Position numbers and translations under genes: made by a program
Notes under the pieces: model-generated
The model's database searches: none
The model's input: the letters and a program-made list of their open reading frames with translations, nothing else
What the model was told of the DNA's origin: nothing
Part shown: piece after piece, positions 44,293 to 53,612 of the stretch
Layout of the letters: each line of letters starts with the position of its first letter
Position numbering within the stretch: position 1 is the first letter of the stretch
Assembly: GCF_003202405.1 (NCBI RefSeq)
Contig: NZ_QJHL01000003.1
Span: 124,001 to 188,000 of the forward strand
Direction: 5' to 3'
Length of the DNA stretch: 64,000 nucleotides
DNA from: Flavobacterium hydrophilum
GTDB taxonomy: Bacteria; Bacteroidota; Bacteroidia; Flavobacteriales; Flavobacteriaceae

Positions 44293-45987
44293 TTAATTTG
44301 GTTTCGTGTAGTAAATTTCAAGTTTTAATCTTTTAGTATCATTATCAGGAAGATTACTTCCATATAAAACGGTACCTAAAGAATTCATTACTGATGCCGT
44401 TGGTACAGCAGATATTACGCTTCCAACATTGATTTTAGTTTGGTCTAATCTGCCTGAAGTTATAATATTTATATCTTCGGTAACAACTAAGCCTAATTTT
44501 ACGTTGGCAACATCAGCATTTTTAATAAGATTTCGAATATGATTTGTAATTCTTATTTTATAAGTAGTGCCTCTCTTGCTTGTTGCATCTATATTGATGA
44601 TACCGTTAAAAACGGTTCTGTTTTTTTTGGGATCCCCATTAAGACTTGATGTACGATCTGCAGTATAATCAGTAAGAACAGTATTGTTTGTCAAATCATA
44701 CAAATAGATTCTTCCTGGCTCCGGTGCGCCGGCCATTTTTTCAGAATCAATAGTAAATACTAAATTAGCTTCGTTAGCAAGCCAATTTTTAGAGGTAACG
44801 TTATTTCTGATTTCGTCTAATTCATCAGATACATTGTTGGGTTTAGTTTCCCAATCCCCATTGGCATCGTATCTTCCTAAATCAGTTTTATCAAAAAGCT
44901 CAATTACCGCCATTGATCCCTGACCTCCTTTTAGATATAATCTTTCGTCTGGGGTAACATCGTTTGCAGTTGCAGTTGTGTAATCGCCAGATGTAGGTGT
45001 GCTTTCTTCTCCTAAAAGACTTACCGTGTTTACACTTGTAGTGCTTGTAGTGCTTCCTAAATTTAAAATCAGGGTTTTTGAATCCATTGCGGTTTCAGCA
45101 TCTTTAGTGTCGGCAGTTTTTTGTTTATAAAAAATATTTATTTTCCCTCCTCTAAAATTCATCATTGCCATTCTAGTTGTAGAGCTTTGAGTTGATTTTT
45201 CTACTTTGAAATATAATCCCTTAAAATAGTTTTTAAACACATCATCAGAAGCTAATTTACTGGCCGGAGCATCAAATATTTTGGTTTTAAAAAAGTCTTT
45301 GTTCAAATGCAGACGCATTTCAGGTTTGATTCTTTTAATAACTTCGGCAGCAGTTTCTGTTTTTGGTGTTGTTTCTTTTATTTCTTTTGAATTAAAAAAG
45401 AAGTTGTCATTTTCAGACTTATTTGCTGAATTATTTAATCTTCCAGTAGGAAATTCTTCGGATTTTGTCTGGAAATCAGCATTTCTGTCTGTATTATAAA
45501 ACTTACTGATGTCGTAGTTGTTCGCATTATAATTATTTAGAAAAATACCGGATTCGTAAACACTTAATTTAATCATTCCGGTTTCAGGGCCATAAATAGA
45601 ATCCAATTCATAAGTTGTTACTCCTTGGGCATCAATAGATTTTGCAGTGCTAAAATAAGGAATGTTTAAGGTTACACTGTCAATAACTACTCCTTCACCA
45701 AATGTAGGAGCATAACTCTCTAAAGCAACCTGAGTATTAAAGTTTGCAACTGTTTTACCAAAAACAGGATTGTCATATATACCTAATGCATTTACTGGTA
45801 AATTATTAGCAGCAACCGGAGTGACTTTTTGATTATAAGCAGTAACATTATAGTCTTCTGCTTTTAGGTCAAAATGATTTTCACCAATTAAATCGTCACC
45901 AATAGCATTGAACTCTTTATCACAGGAATAAAAAACAGCAACTGCTGCTATTAAAAGAATTTTCTTAAAAAAAGAAGTATTATACAT
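44293..45987 (-). CDS. DUF4270 lipoprotein
   Basis: 564 residues. Lipobox FYSC at the N-terminus, then DKEFNAIGDDLIG and the beta-rich sequence typical of DUF4270 proteins, which are widespread in Bacteroidota and of unknown function. It lies between the GT5-type gene and glmS with short gaps, an arrangement common in flavobacteria. Confidence 0.85.
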   Translation of the reverse strand: MYNTSFFKKILLIAAVAVFYSCDKEFNAIGDDLIGENHFDLKAEDYNVTAYNQKVTPVAANNLPVNALGIYDNPVFGKTVANFNTQVALESYAPTFGEGVVIDSVTLNIPYFSTAKSIDAQGVTTYELDSIYGPETGMIKLSVYESGIFLNNYNANNYDISKFYNTDRNADFQTKSEEFPTGRLNNSANKSENDNFFFNSKEIKETTPKTETAAEVIKRIKPEMRLHLNKDFFKTKIFDAPASKLASDDVFKNYFKGLYFKVEKSTQSSTTRMAMMNFRGGKINIFYKQKTADTKDAETAMDSKTLILNLGSTTSTTSVNTVSLLGEESTPTSGDYTTATANDVTPDERLYLKGGQGSMAVIELFDKTDLGRYDANGDWETKPNNVSDELDEIRNNVTSKNWLANEANLVFTIDSEKMAGAPEPGRIYLYDLTNNTVLTDYTADRTSSLNGDPKKNRTVFNGIINIDATSKRGTTYKIRITNHIRNLIKNADVANVKLGLVVTEDINIITSGRLDQTKINVGSVISAVPTASVMNSLGTVLYGSNLPDNDTKRLKLEIYYTKPN

Positions 45988-46008
45988 GTTTAGTAATAAT
46001 GTTAAAAT

Positions 46009-46815
46009 TTAAAGCCCCATTGTTCTGTAGAAATTTGTATACGCTTCTGCGAATGCATCTTTCGTGGCGAAAGGTAAAAAAGGTTTTCCTGAAGATTCTA
46101 TAAATTTTGTTAAACTTGGAGATACATTTTCAGATGCAATAATGACTGCATCAGAGTGCAAGATGCTGGCTTTTAGAATATTTTCATAATTAGGTGTCTC
46201 TAAATCTGCAACTGATTCGTGAGGAACGCCATCAAATTTTACTTTGTTGATCATTTCTAAATCCAGATTTTCATCAAAGGACTGACCGTAAACCGAGGTT
46301 ACAATTTTAGTTTCAGAAAACAAAGCTTCGTTTTTATAATAATGTTTCATGTAAATTGGAAGCATAGCTGCCAGCCAACCATGAACATGAATAATATCCG
46401 GAACCCAATTCAGTTTTTTTACAGTTTCAACAACACCTTTTGCAAAAAAGATGGCTCTTTCGTCATTGTCCGGATATAATATGCCTTCTTCATCAGCAAA
46501 AGTTGCTTTACGCTTGAAATATTCATCATTGTCAATAAAATAGACCTGAATTCTTTCTTTAGGAATTGATGCTACTTTGATAATCAGGGGCATATCTAAG
46601 TCGTTCACTACCAAATTCATCCCTGAAAGCCTGATTACTTCGTGTAATTGATGTCTTCTTTCGTTAATGTTTCCATATCTTGGCATGAAAATTCTTATCT
46701 GACCGCCCTGATCATTTATCATTTTAGGCACGTCATAAGACATTAATGAAACCTCATTTTCAGCCAAATAAGGCACGACTTCAGATGATACATATAATAT
46801 CCTCTTCTCTTTCAT
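46009..46815 (-). CDS. glgA: glycogen/starch synthase catalytic N-domain (GT5-like), single domain
   Basis: 268 residues. It covers only the first Rossmann domain of glycogen synthase (ILYVSSEVVPY, IRIFMPRYG, PDIIHVHGWLAAMLPIYMKH). The C-terminal GT1 domain is absent, and the ADP-glucose KxGGL motif is replaced by LAENEVSLM. Whether it makes glycogen is doubtful. It starts an operon with DUF4270 and glmS. The -7 box TAATTTTG is at 46854-46861. Confidence 0.8.
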   Translation of the reverse strand: MKEKRILYVSSEVVPYLAENEVSLMSYDVPKMINDQGGQIRIFMPRYGNINERRHQLHEVIRLSGMNLVVNDLDMPLIIKVASIPKERIQVYFIDNDEYFKRKATFADEEGILYPDNDERAIFFAKGVVETVKKLNWVPDIIHVHGWLAAMLPIYMKHYYKNEALFSETKIVTSVYGQSFDENLDLEMINKVKFDGVPHESVADLETPNYENILKASILHSDAVIIASENVSPSLTKFIESSGKPFLPFATKDAFAEAYTNFYRTMGL

Positions 46816-46853
46816 AATAGTATTTTACTTAATTTTTGGTAATAAAAACGATG

Positions 46854-46861
46854 CAAAATTA
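46854..46861 (-). promoter_or_regulatory. -7 box for the glgA-like operon
   Basis: TAATTTTG on -, 39 bases before the start codon. A -33 TTG is not evident. Confidence 0.5.
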
Positions 46862-46892
46862 CAAAAATTTATGCAGTTATTAACTAATATAT

Positions 46893-46900
46893 TATGTTTG
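46893..46900 (+). promoter_or_regulatory. -7 box for panC
   Basis: TATGTTTG lies 24 bases before the panC ATG at 46924. It overlaps an in-frame ATG at 46894, which argues against that start. Confidence 0.55.
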
Positions 46901-46923
46901 CACTAAATTTTAATAATACCGCC

Positions 46924-47772
46924 ATGCATATTTTCTACGGCAAAGTAGCCCTGATAGCCTATTTAAAAACTATCAAAACAGCAAATTCGACTATAGGATT
47001 TGTACCAACTATGGGCGCTTTACACCAAGGGCATCTGGCTTTAATGCAACGTTCGCTTAAAGAAAATGACGATACTGTTGTGAGTATTTTTGTAAATCCT
47101 ACTCAATTTAATAATCCTGAAGATCTCGAAAAATATCCTCGCACACTGGAAGAAGATGTGAGAAAAATGCGTGGTTTAAGTGATAAAATGATATTATATG
47201 CGCCTTCTGTTGATGACATTTATGAAGGACAGACAATTTCACAATCTTTTGATTTTGATGGGTTAGAAAATCAAATGGAAGGAAAATTCAGGCCTGGGCA
47301 TTTTAATGGTGTCGGAACTATCGTTAAGCGGTTGTTTGAAATTGTTTCACCTACAAATGCTTATTTTGGAGAGAAAGATTTTCAGCAATTGCAGATCGTA
47401 AAAAAAATGGTCGAAAAAAATAATTTGCCGGTCCATGTGGTGGGTTGTCCTATTTTTAGAGAAGAAAACCAATTGGCAATGAGTTCCCGAAATGAACGTT
47501 TAACTCATGAAGAGCGAAAAGAAGCGGCCATTATTTATAAAACCTTAACTGAAGCAAAAGAAATATTCAATACAAAAAGCCCTCAGGATACTGTTGAATT
47601 TGTAGAAAATTCCTTTAGGAACAATAAAAGATTTGACCTCGAATATTTTGTAATTGCTGACGAATCGACATTATTACCCATAGAGCATAAAATTAATGAT
47701 AAAAAATACCGTGCATTTATAGCGGTATTTGTTAATTCTATAAGGCTCATTGATACCATTTCATTAAATTAA
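46924..47772 (+). CDS. panC: pantoate--beta-alanine ligase
   Basis: 282 residues. HIGH-type GALHQGH near residue 31, [15 protein letters not shown] and MSSRNERL match PanC, which joins pantoate and beta-alanine with ATP in pantothenate synthesis. An ATG at 46894 adds 10 residues but overlaps the -7 box, so 46924 is preferred. panD follows after 14 bases. Confidence 0.95.
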   Translation: MHIFYGKVALIAYLKTIKTANSTIGFVPTMGALHQGHLALMQRSLKENDDTVVSIFVNPTQFNNPEDLEKYPRTLEEDVRKMRGLSDKMILYAPSVDDIYEGQTISQSFDFDGLENQMEGKFRPGHFNGVGTIVKRLFEIVSPTNAYFGEKDFQQLQIVKKMVEKNNLPVHVVGCPIFREENQLAMSSRNERLTHEERKEAAIIYKTLTEAKEIFNTKSPQDTVEFVENSFRNNKRFDLEYFVIADESTLLPIEHKINDKKYRAFIAVFVNSIRLIDTISLN

Positions 47773-47782
47773 TTTACCTTTG
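47750..47782 (+). promoter_or_regulatory. near-leaderless promoter of panD
   Basis: TTG at 47750-47752, 22 bases, TACCTTTG at 47775-47782, then 4 bases to the ATG at 47787. It lies inside the end of panC. Confidence 0.55.
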
Positions 47783-47786
47783 CAAC

Positions 47787-48137
47787 ATGCAAATTCAAGT
47801 TATAAAATCAAAAATTCATCGTGTTAAAGTAACCGGAGCCGATTTAAATTATATTGGCAGTATTACTATTGATGAAACTTTACTGGATGCCTCCAATATT
47901 ATTGAAGGTGAAAAAGTATCTATTGTAAACATTAATAATGGTGAACGTTTTGAAACTTATGCTATTAAAGGGGAGAGAAATTCAGGAGAAATTACGCTGA
48001 ATGGACCTGCTGCCAGAAAAGTTCAAAAAGACGATATCATTATCATCATCTCATACGCAACCCTGGAATTTGAAGAAGCCAAAACCTTCAAGCCGTGGAT
48101 TGTTTTCCCTAATGAAAATGATAATTCGCTAACCTAA
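47787..48137 (+). CDS. panD: aspartate 1-decarboxylase
   Basis: 116 residues, normal length. The self-cleavage site G24-S25 is in NYIGSITID; the Ser becomes the pyruvoyl group. It makes beta-alanine for PanC. Confidence 0.95.
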   Translation: MQIQVIKSKIHRVKVTGADLNYIGSITIDETLLDASNIIEGEKVSIVNINNGERFETYAIKGERNSGEITLNGPAARKVQKDDIIIIISYATLEFEEAKTFKPWIVFPNENDNSLT

Positions 48138-48303
48138 AATCTTTGAGTTTTATTATTCTTTATGATTTGTCAAATTTATTTTGAACAAACAAGATTTCTT
48201 TTGTCTTAAATTTCTCTGCTTTTTAAAAACTCTCTTTAACAAAAAAGCAAATAAAGTACTATATTGCCATCTTATTTTAATACTTTTTAATCTTCCCCCA
48301 ATC

Positions 48304-49461
48304 ATGAAAAAAGTTTGTTTATATTTTACTTTATTACTCTCTGTTTCTGTTTTTGCACAAAAAACATTTGACAATATTAAATCGGAAAAACTTGGTACCG
48401 ATAGAAGAATAACCATTGGCCTGCCTGCTTCTTATGAAACCAGTCCATCTAAAAAATACCCTGTTTTATATTTACTGGATGGCGATTATTTATTCGATCC
48501 TTTTTTAGGGGCAATAAATTATGGTGTTTATTGGGATGATTTACCGGAAATGATTATTATTGGAATACATCAGAATCATGATGGAGAACGTTTTGATGAT
48601 TCTACTATTGACCAAAATGTAGGGGTACCATTTGAAAAAGGGGCAGAGTTTTTTGAATTTGTCGGAGGAGAATTACTTCCTTATATTGAAAAGAAATACC
48701 GTACTGCACCTTTCAAAATTATTGCAGGTCATGATATAACGGCAAGTTATATAAACTTTTTTTTATACAAAGACAGGCCGCTTTTTAATGGATATATTTG
48801 TTTAAGCCCAGAGCTTGCACCAAAAATGGAAATACGAATAGCAGAGAAATTTGCTCAGGTAAAAGAACCTTTCTTTTATTATCTGTCAGCAGGTGAAGGA
48901 GATATAAATAAGATAAAAGAACCAATTGAAAAATTAGACAGCAATATTAAAGTTGCCAATAATCCGTTGGTGAATTACAAATATGATGTGTTTAAGAATG
49001 CGACCCATTATACTGAAGTTTTGCATTCGATTCCAAGTGCCTTATATCATATTTTTGAAGTTTACAGGCCTATTAATTCTGCAGAATTTAAAGATAAAAT
49101 CGCTGTGCTGAAGTCGGGTTATGCAGATTATCTGGATAATAAATACAACATAATGTCAGAAGTTTTGGGAGTTGATATTCCGGTTAGGATGAATGACTTT
49201 AAGGCTGTTGAAAATCTTATCCTTAAAAATAATGCTTACGATGAATTAGGAAAAATGGCTGAAATTGCGAATGTTGATTATCCGTTGGCAATGTTAGGTG
49301 AATATGAACTAGGCCTGATGCATGAAAAAATGGGTGAACCGAAAAGAGCTTCGAAAAGATATCAAAATGCTTCACAAATGCAGCCAATTGGTGAGCTGAC
49401 AAAAGATTTGATGTACGAGAAAATTGATGAAATGAATACGCTTGCCAAAAAAACAAAATAA
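48304..49461 (+). CDS. secreted esterase-D-like alpha/beta hydrolase lacking the usual Ser
   Basis: 385 residues. Signal peptide (MKKVCLYFTLLLSVSVFAQ), YPVLYLLDGDYLF and GIHQNHDGERF fit the putative esterase family; the C-terminus is a TPR-like helical region. At the nucleophile elbow the sequence is AGHDITASY rather than GHSxGG, so the Ser is absent. A frame from 48181 is open, but the signal peptide fixes the start at 48304. Stop and radA ATG overlap. Confidence 0.78.
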   Translation: MKKVCLYFTLLLSVSVFAQKTFDNIKSEKLGTDRRITIGLPASYETSPSKKYPVLYLLDGDYLFDPFLGAINYGVYWDDLPEMIIIGIHQNHDGERFDDSTIDQNVGVPFEKGAEFFEFVGGELLPYIEKKYRTAPFKIIAGHDITASYINFFLYKDRPLFNGYICLSPELAPKMEIRIAEKFAQVKEPFFYYLSAGEGDINKIKEPIEKLDSNIKVANNPLVNYKYDVFKNATHYTEVLHSIPSALYHIFEVYRPINSAEFKDKIAVLKSGYADYLDNKYNIMSEVLGVDIPVRMNDFKAVENLILKNNAYDELGKMAEIANVDYPLAMLGEYELGLMHEKMGEPKRASKRYQNASQMQPIGELTKDLMYEKIDEMNTLAKKTK

Positions 49462-50822
49462 TGTCTAAAGTTAAAACTTCCTTCTTTTGCCAAAATTGCG
49501 GCACCCAATATTCTAAATGGCAGGGGCAATGCAATGCGTGTAAAGAATGGAATACTATTGCCGAAGAAATTATTCAGAAGCAGGAAAAAGTAGCCTGGAA
49601 AAGTGAACCAACTTCGACCGGAAAAGCACCACGGCCTTTAAAAATCACCGAAATTGATTCAGCTCAGGAAGTTCGAATGGACACAACTGATGGCGAATTG
49701 AACCGTGTTCTGGGTGGAGGAATTGTTCCCGGATCTTTAACGCTTTTAGGTGGAGAACCCGGAATTGGAAAAAGTACACTTTTGCTGCAGATTTCATTAA
49801 AATTACCTTATAAAACTTTGTATGTTTCCGGCGAGGAAAGTCAGAAACAAATAAAGATGCGTGCCGAAAGAATTACGCCAGATAGCGATAATTGCTATAT
49901 TCTGACGGAAACCAAAACACAAAATATTTTCAAACAGATTGAAGCCATTCAGCCTGAAATTGTAATTATTGATTCGATTCAGACACTTCATACCGATTAT
50001 ATTGAATCGACTGCGGGAAGTATTTCTCAAATCAGGGAAACTACTGCCGAATTAATCAAATTTGCAAAAGAAACCAATATTCCGGTGATCTTGATCGGGC
50101 ATATTACCAAAGACGGAAACATTGCCGGGCCAAAAATCCTGGAACATATGGTGGATACCGTTTTGCAATTTGAAGGCGATCGAAACCATGTGTACCGAAT
50201 TTTACGTTCGCTAAAAAACCGTTTTGGTTCAACTGCTGAATTAGGTATTTACGAAATGTTAGGAAGCGGTTTGAGGGAAGTAAGCAATCCATCCGAAATA
50301 TTGATTTCACATAAAGATGAAGAAATGTCCGGAACAGCGATTGCTACAACAATGGAAGGTATGCGTCCATTGATGATTGAAATACAATCTCTGGTTAGCA
50401 CAGCTGTTTACGGGACGCCACAGCGTAGTACAACTGGTTATAATGCTAAGAGACTAAATATGATTTTGGCTGTTCTTGAAAAAAGGGCGGGATTTCGTTT
50501 AGGTGCGAAAGATGTTTTTCTAAACGTGACCGGTGGAATTTCTGTTGATGATCCGGCAATTGATTTAGCTGTTGTAGCTGCCATTTTATCCTCAAATGAA
50601 GATATTCCCGTAACAAAAGGATTCTGTTTTGCCGGTGAAGTAGGTCTTTCCGGTGAAATTCGCCCGGTGAATCGTGTAGACCAAAGAATTCAGGAAGCTG
50701 AAAAACTAGGTTTCAATACGATCTTCGTGTCGAAATACAATAAAATTGCCTTAAAAAATACAGGAATCAAAATTGAACTTGTAGCTAAAATTGAAGATGT
50801 GGCCAGTTTTCTGTTTGGCTAA
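49461..50822 (+). CDS. radA: DNA repair protein RadA
   Basis: 453 residues. N-terminal zinc finger CQNCGTQYSKWQGQC-NAC, Walker A GGEPGIGKST, the RadA motif KNRFGSTAELG, and a C-terminal Lon-like domain. It drives branch migration in recombination. It overlaps the esterase gene by one base. Confidence 0.97.
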   Translation: MSKVKTSFFCQNCGTQYSKWQGQCNACKEWNTIAEEIIQKQEKVAWKSEPTSTGKAPRPLKITEIDSAQEVRMDTTDGELNRVLGGGIVPGSLTLLGGEPGIGKSTLLLQISLKLPYKTLYVSGEESQKQIKMRAERITPDSDNCYILTETKTQNIFKQIEAIQPEIVIIDSIQTLHTDYIESTAGSISQIRETTAELIKFAKETNIPVILIGHITKDGNIAGPKILEHMVDTVLQFEGDRNHVYRILRSLKNRFGSTAELGIYEMLGSGLREVSNPSEILISHKDEEMSGTAIATTMEGMRPLMIEIQSLVSTAVYGTPQRSTTGYNAKRLNMILAVLEKRAGFRLGAKDVFLNVTGGISVDDPAIDLAVVAAILSSNEDIPVTKGFCFAGEVGLSGEIRPVNRVDQRIQEAEKLGFNTIFVSKYNKIALKNTGIKIELVAKIEDVASFLFG

Positions 50823-50840
50823 TTTTTATAAAACTTACTT

Positions 50841-52805
50841 ATGAAATTTTCAAAGCAAAAAACTTTCAAAGTCTTAAAAATACTTATTGTAGTATTGATA
50901 CTGATCTGTATTGCACTTTACTCTTTTCGTAACTCGCTTTTAAAACAAGTTATTGCCAAAGTAACGCACAAAATGGCGGTTGATTACAATAGTGATTTTT
51001 CAATAAAAGAAGCTTCTTTTGATGGTTTGTCAGGAATTCAATTTACTGATATTGTTTTAGTTCCAAAAAATGCTGACACTCTTTTCAATATTAAAAAAGT
51101 AGAAACTACTATCAGCCTCAGTAATTTGCTGATTGGTGATGTACAGTTAGGAACTTTAAAAATCAATGATGGTTACATTCAATTGGTTAAAAAAGGGAAA
51201 ATCAGAAATTTTGATGCCTTTTTAAAAAAAAATGATACAGAAGAAACATCAGATGAAAAACGTAAATATGCTGACGTTGCTTATCGCATTATTACAAAAT
51301 TACTGAATCTGGTTCCAACCGATATGAAACTGGAAAATCTTGATTTTAAAATTGATGATAATGGAAAAAAAGCCACAATTGCTATCAATAAATTGGTTTT
51401 AGACAATAAACAACTCACAACGAATTTACATGTTCAAAGTAAGAATTTTGACCAGCGATGGAATATAAAAGGTTTTGCAGACCCGAGAAATAAAAAGGCT
51501 GATATTCGTTTTTTTAATTTGGATACAGGAGCCATCAGGGTTCCTTATTTAGATGAACGTTACAACTTAAAAGCAAGTTTTGATTCGATACGCTTAAATG
51601 TGGCAAATATTGATAAAGACGGTAGTGAATTGCATATTGACGGTTACACTTCTATTGCCAATTTGAAAATTAATCATCCAAAAATTGCCAATAAAGACGT
51701 TGTTATCAAAAATGCACGATTTGATTATCGCTTTTTATTAGGATCTGATTTTATTTCGATTGACAGCACTTCAACGATGCAGCTCAACAAAATAAAAGTA
51801 AAACCGTACGTTTCATATAATACGGAATCGGATACGGTTTATACTTTGAAAGTAGATATTCCGAAAATGAAGGCACAGGATTTTATTGTTTCGTTGCCTG
51901 ATGGGCTGTTTACCCATTTTCAGGGAATGGAAGCAACGGGAAATTTTGATTATAAACTGGATTTTAAATTCAATAAAAACAAACCAAATACTTTAGTTTT
52001 TGATAGCAAACTGAATAAAGAAAACCTAAGAATTACCAAATACGGAGAAGCAAATCTTACCAAGTTAAATGGTGAGTTTGTATATCGTGCGATTATTCAA
52101 AATGTGTTGCAGCGTCCTGTATTAGTTGGAAATGCGAATCCGAATTACACTCCTTTGGATCAGATTTCGCCTTATTTGCAAAAATGTGTATTGACTACAG
52201 AAGATCCATCTTTCTTTTCGCACCGTGGATTTATCAATGAAGCGTTTAAACAGTCTATTCTTAAAAATATCAGAACGAAAAAATTCTCTCGTGGTGCCAG
52301 TACCATTAGCATGCAGTTGATTAAAAATGTGTTTTTAACTCGTGAAAAAACACTTTCGCGAAAGCTGGAAGAAATTTTGTTGGTTTATATTCTTGAAAAT
52401 AACCGAATTGTAAGCAAAGAAAGAATGCTTGAAGTGTATTTCAACATTATTGAATGGGGACCAAATGTGTACGGAATTGGAGAAGCAAGTCAGTTTTATT
52501 TCCAGAAAAGTCCTTCGGGTTTAAGTGTTGATGAATGTTTGTACCTGGCTACTATTATTCCGAAGCCCCGAAAATTCATGTATCAGTTTAACGATCAGGG
52601 AAATCTTAAAGATTATGCCTTGCAAAATCAAAAATTCCTTAAGAACTTAATGTTCCGTAGAGGACTTTTGATTCCGGAAGATACGCTTGGACAGCTGCCG
52701 GTTTACATATCCGGAAATGCCCGTTCTTTAATCCGCATTAAAGCGCCGGATTCAACCGTGGTTCCGGTTGATTCTTTATCGATAAATGATGAATTTGATT
52801 TGTAG
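50841..52805 (+). CDS. monofunctional GT51 peptidoglycan glycosyltransferase with AsmA-like region
   Basis: 654 residues. Membrane helix at about 11-28; a long beta-rich region (about 30-400) like AsmA-type domains; GT51 domain with TTEDPSFFSHRGF (catalytic Glu), RGASTISMQLIKN, and EVYFNIIEWGPNVYGIGEAS. No transpeptidase domain. It would polymerise lipid II. Confidence 0.88.
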   Translation: MKFSKQKTFKVLKILIVVLILICIALYSFRNSLLKQVIAKVTHKMAVDYNSDFSIKEASFDGLSGIQFTDIVLVPKNADTLFNIKKVETTISLSNLLIGDVQLGTLKINDGYIQLVKKGKIRNFDAFLKKNDTEETSDEKRKYADVAYRIITKLLNLVPTDMKLENLDFKIDDNGKKATIAINKLVLDNKQLTTNLHVQSKNFDQRWNIKGFADPRNKKADIRFFNLDTGAIRVPYLDERYNLKASFDSIRLNVANIDKDGSELHIDGYTSIANLKINHPKIANKDVVIKNARFDYRFLLGSDFISIDSTSTMQLNKIKVKPYVSYNTESDTVYTLKVDIPKMKAQDFIVSLPDGLFTHFQGMEATGNFDYKLDFKFNKNKPNTLVFDSKLNKENLRITKYGEANLTKLNGEFVYRAIIQNVLQRPVLVGNANPNYTPLDQISPYLQKCVLTTEDPSFFSHRGFINEAFKQSILKNIRTKKFSRGASTISMQLIKNVFLTREKTLSRKLEEILLVYILENNRIVSKERMLEVYFNIIEWGPNVYGIGEASQFYFQKSPSGLSVDECLYLATIIPKPRKFMYQFNDQGNLKDYALQNQKFLKNLMFRRGLLIPEDTLGQLPVYISGNARSLIRIKAPDSTVVPVDSLSINDEFDL

Positions 52806-52862
52806 AATTTAATGAAGACAATGACAAGATTGGGTTTAAAACTTTGTGTTTTGCTTCAAATA

Positions 52863-53612
52863 TCACTTAAAATTCTTTAAAAAATCATCTTTGTAAGTTG
52901 GAGAAACCTCAATTTCAGAATCATCATTAAGGGTAATAATACCGCCTTTGTTATACGATTTAACGCAATTCATATTGATGATATGTGATTTGTGAACACG
53001 TATAAAAGGCAAAGGCAAAATTTCTGAAAAGTGTTTTAAAAATCGGCAGACCATTTTTTTGTTTCCGTTATTCAGATACAGATCGGTGAAATTTCCATTT
53101 CCGCGAAGGCGAACGATTTCTTCCATTTTTACGACTTCAAATCCTTCAAGAGTGGGCAGAATAACCTGTTGTTTTTCAGGTTTGGATTCATGGAAATTCT
53201 CGACAATAATTTTATTTCGGTTAAAGATTTCCTGATTTAAAACCTGATGATGTACTTTGTTAACGGCAACTATCAATTCTTCGATGCTAATGGGTTTTAA
53301 AAGATAATAAGCAGCACTTTGGTTTAAAGCTTTCAACGAATATTCAGAAAAGGCTGTTACAAATATGGTTTCGAAATGGAGGTCTTTACAGGCTTCCAAA
53401 ACATCAAAAGCATTTCCGAAAGGCATTTCGACATCCAGAAAAACCAATTGTGGCTGTATTTCGTGCAAAAGAGGTACAGCTTCTTTTATATTCTGTGCTT
53501 CCCCGACCACTTCCACCTGCGGACAATATTTGCTCAAATAATTTTTAAGCACTTCTCGCGCCGCCAGTTCATCTTCGACAATTACACTTTTTATCTTTTG
53601 AAAAGTCATCAT
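52863..53612 (-). CDS. LytTR-type response regulator
   Basis: 249 residues. Receiver domain with VEDE near the start and phospho-Asp about 60 in LVFLDVEMPFG; LytTR DNA-binding domain from about 150 (IRVHKSHIINMNCVKSY). It overlaps the histidine kinase gene by 4 bases, an obvious pair. Confidence 0.93.
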   Translation of the reverse strand: MMTFQKIKSVIVEDELAAREVLKNYLSKYCPQVEVVGEAQNIKEAVPLLHEIQPQLVFLDVEMPFGNAFDVLEACKDLHFETIFVTAFSEYSLKALNQSAAYYLLKPISIEELIVAVNKVHHQVLNQEIFNRNKIIVENFHESKPEKQQVILPTLEGFEVVKMEEIVRLRGNGNFTDLYLNNGNKKMVCRFLKHFSEILPLPFIRVHKSHIINMNCVKSYNKGGIITLNDDSEIEVSPTYKDDFLKNFK

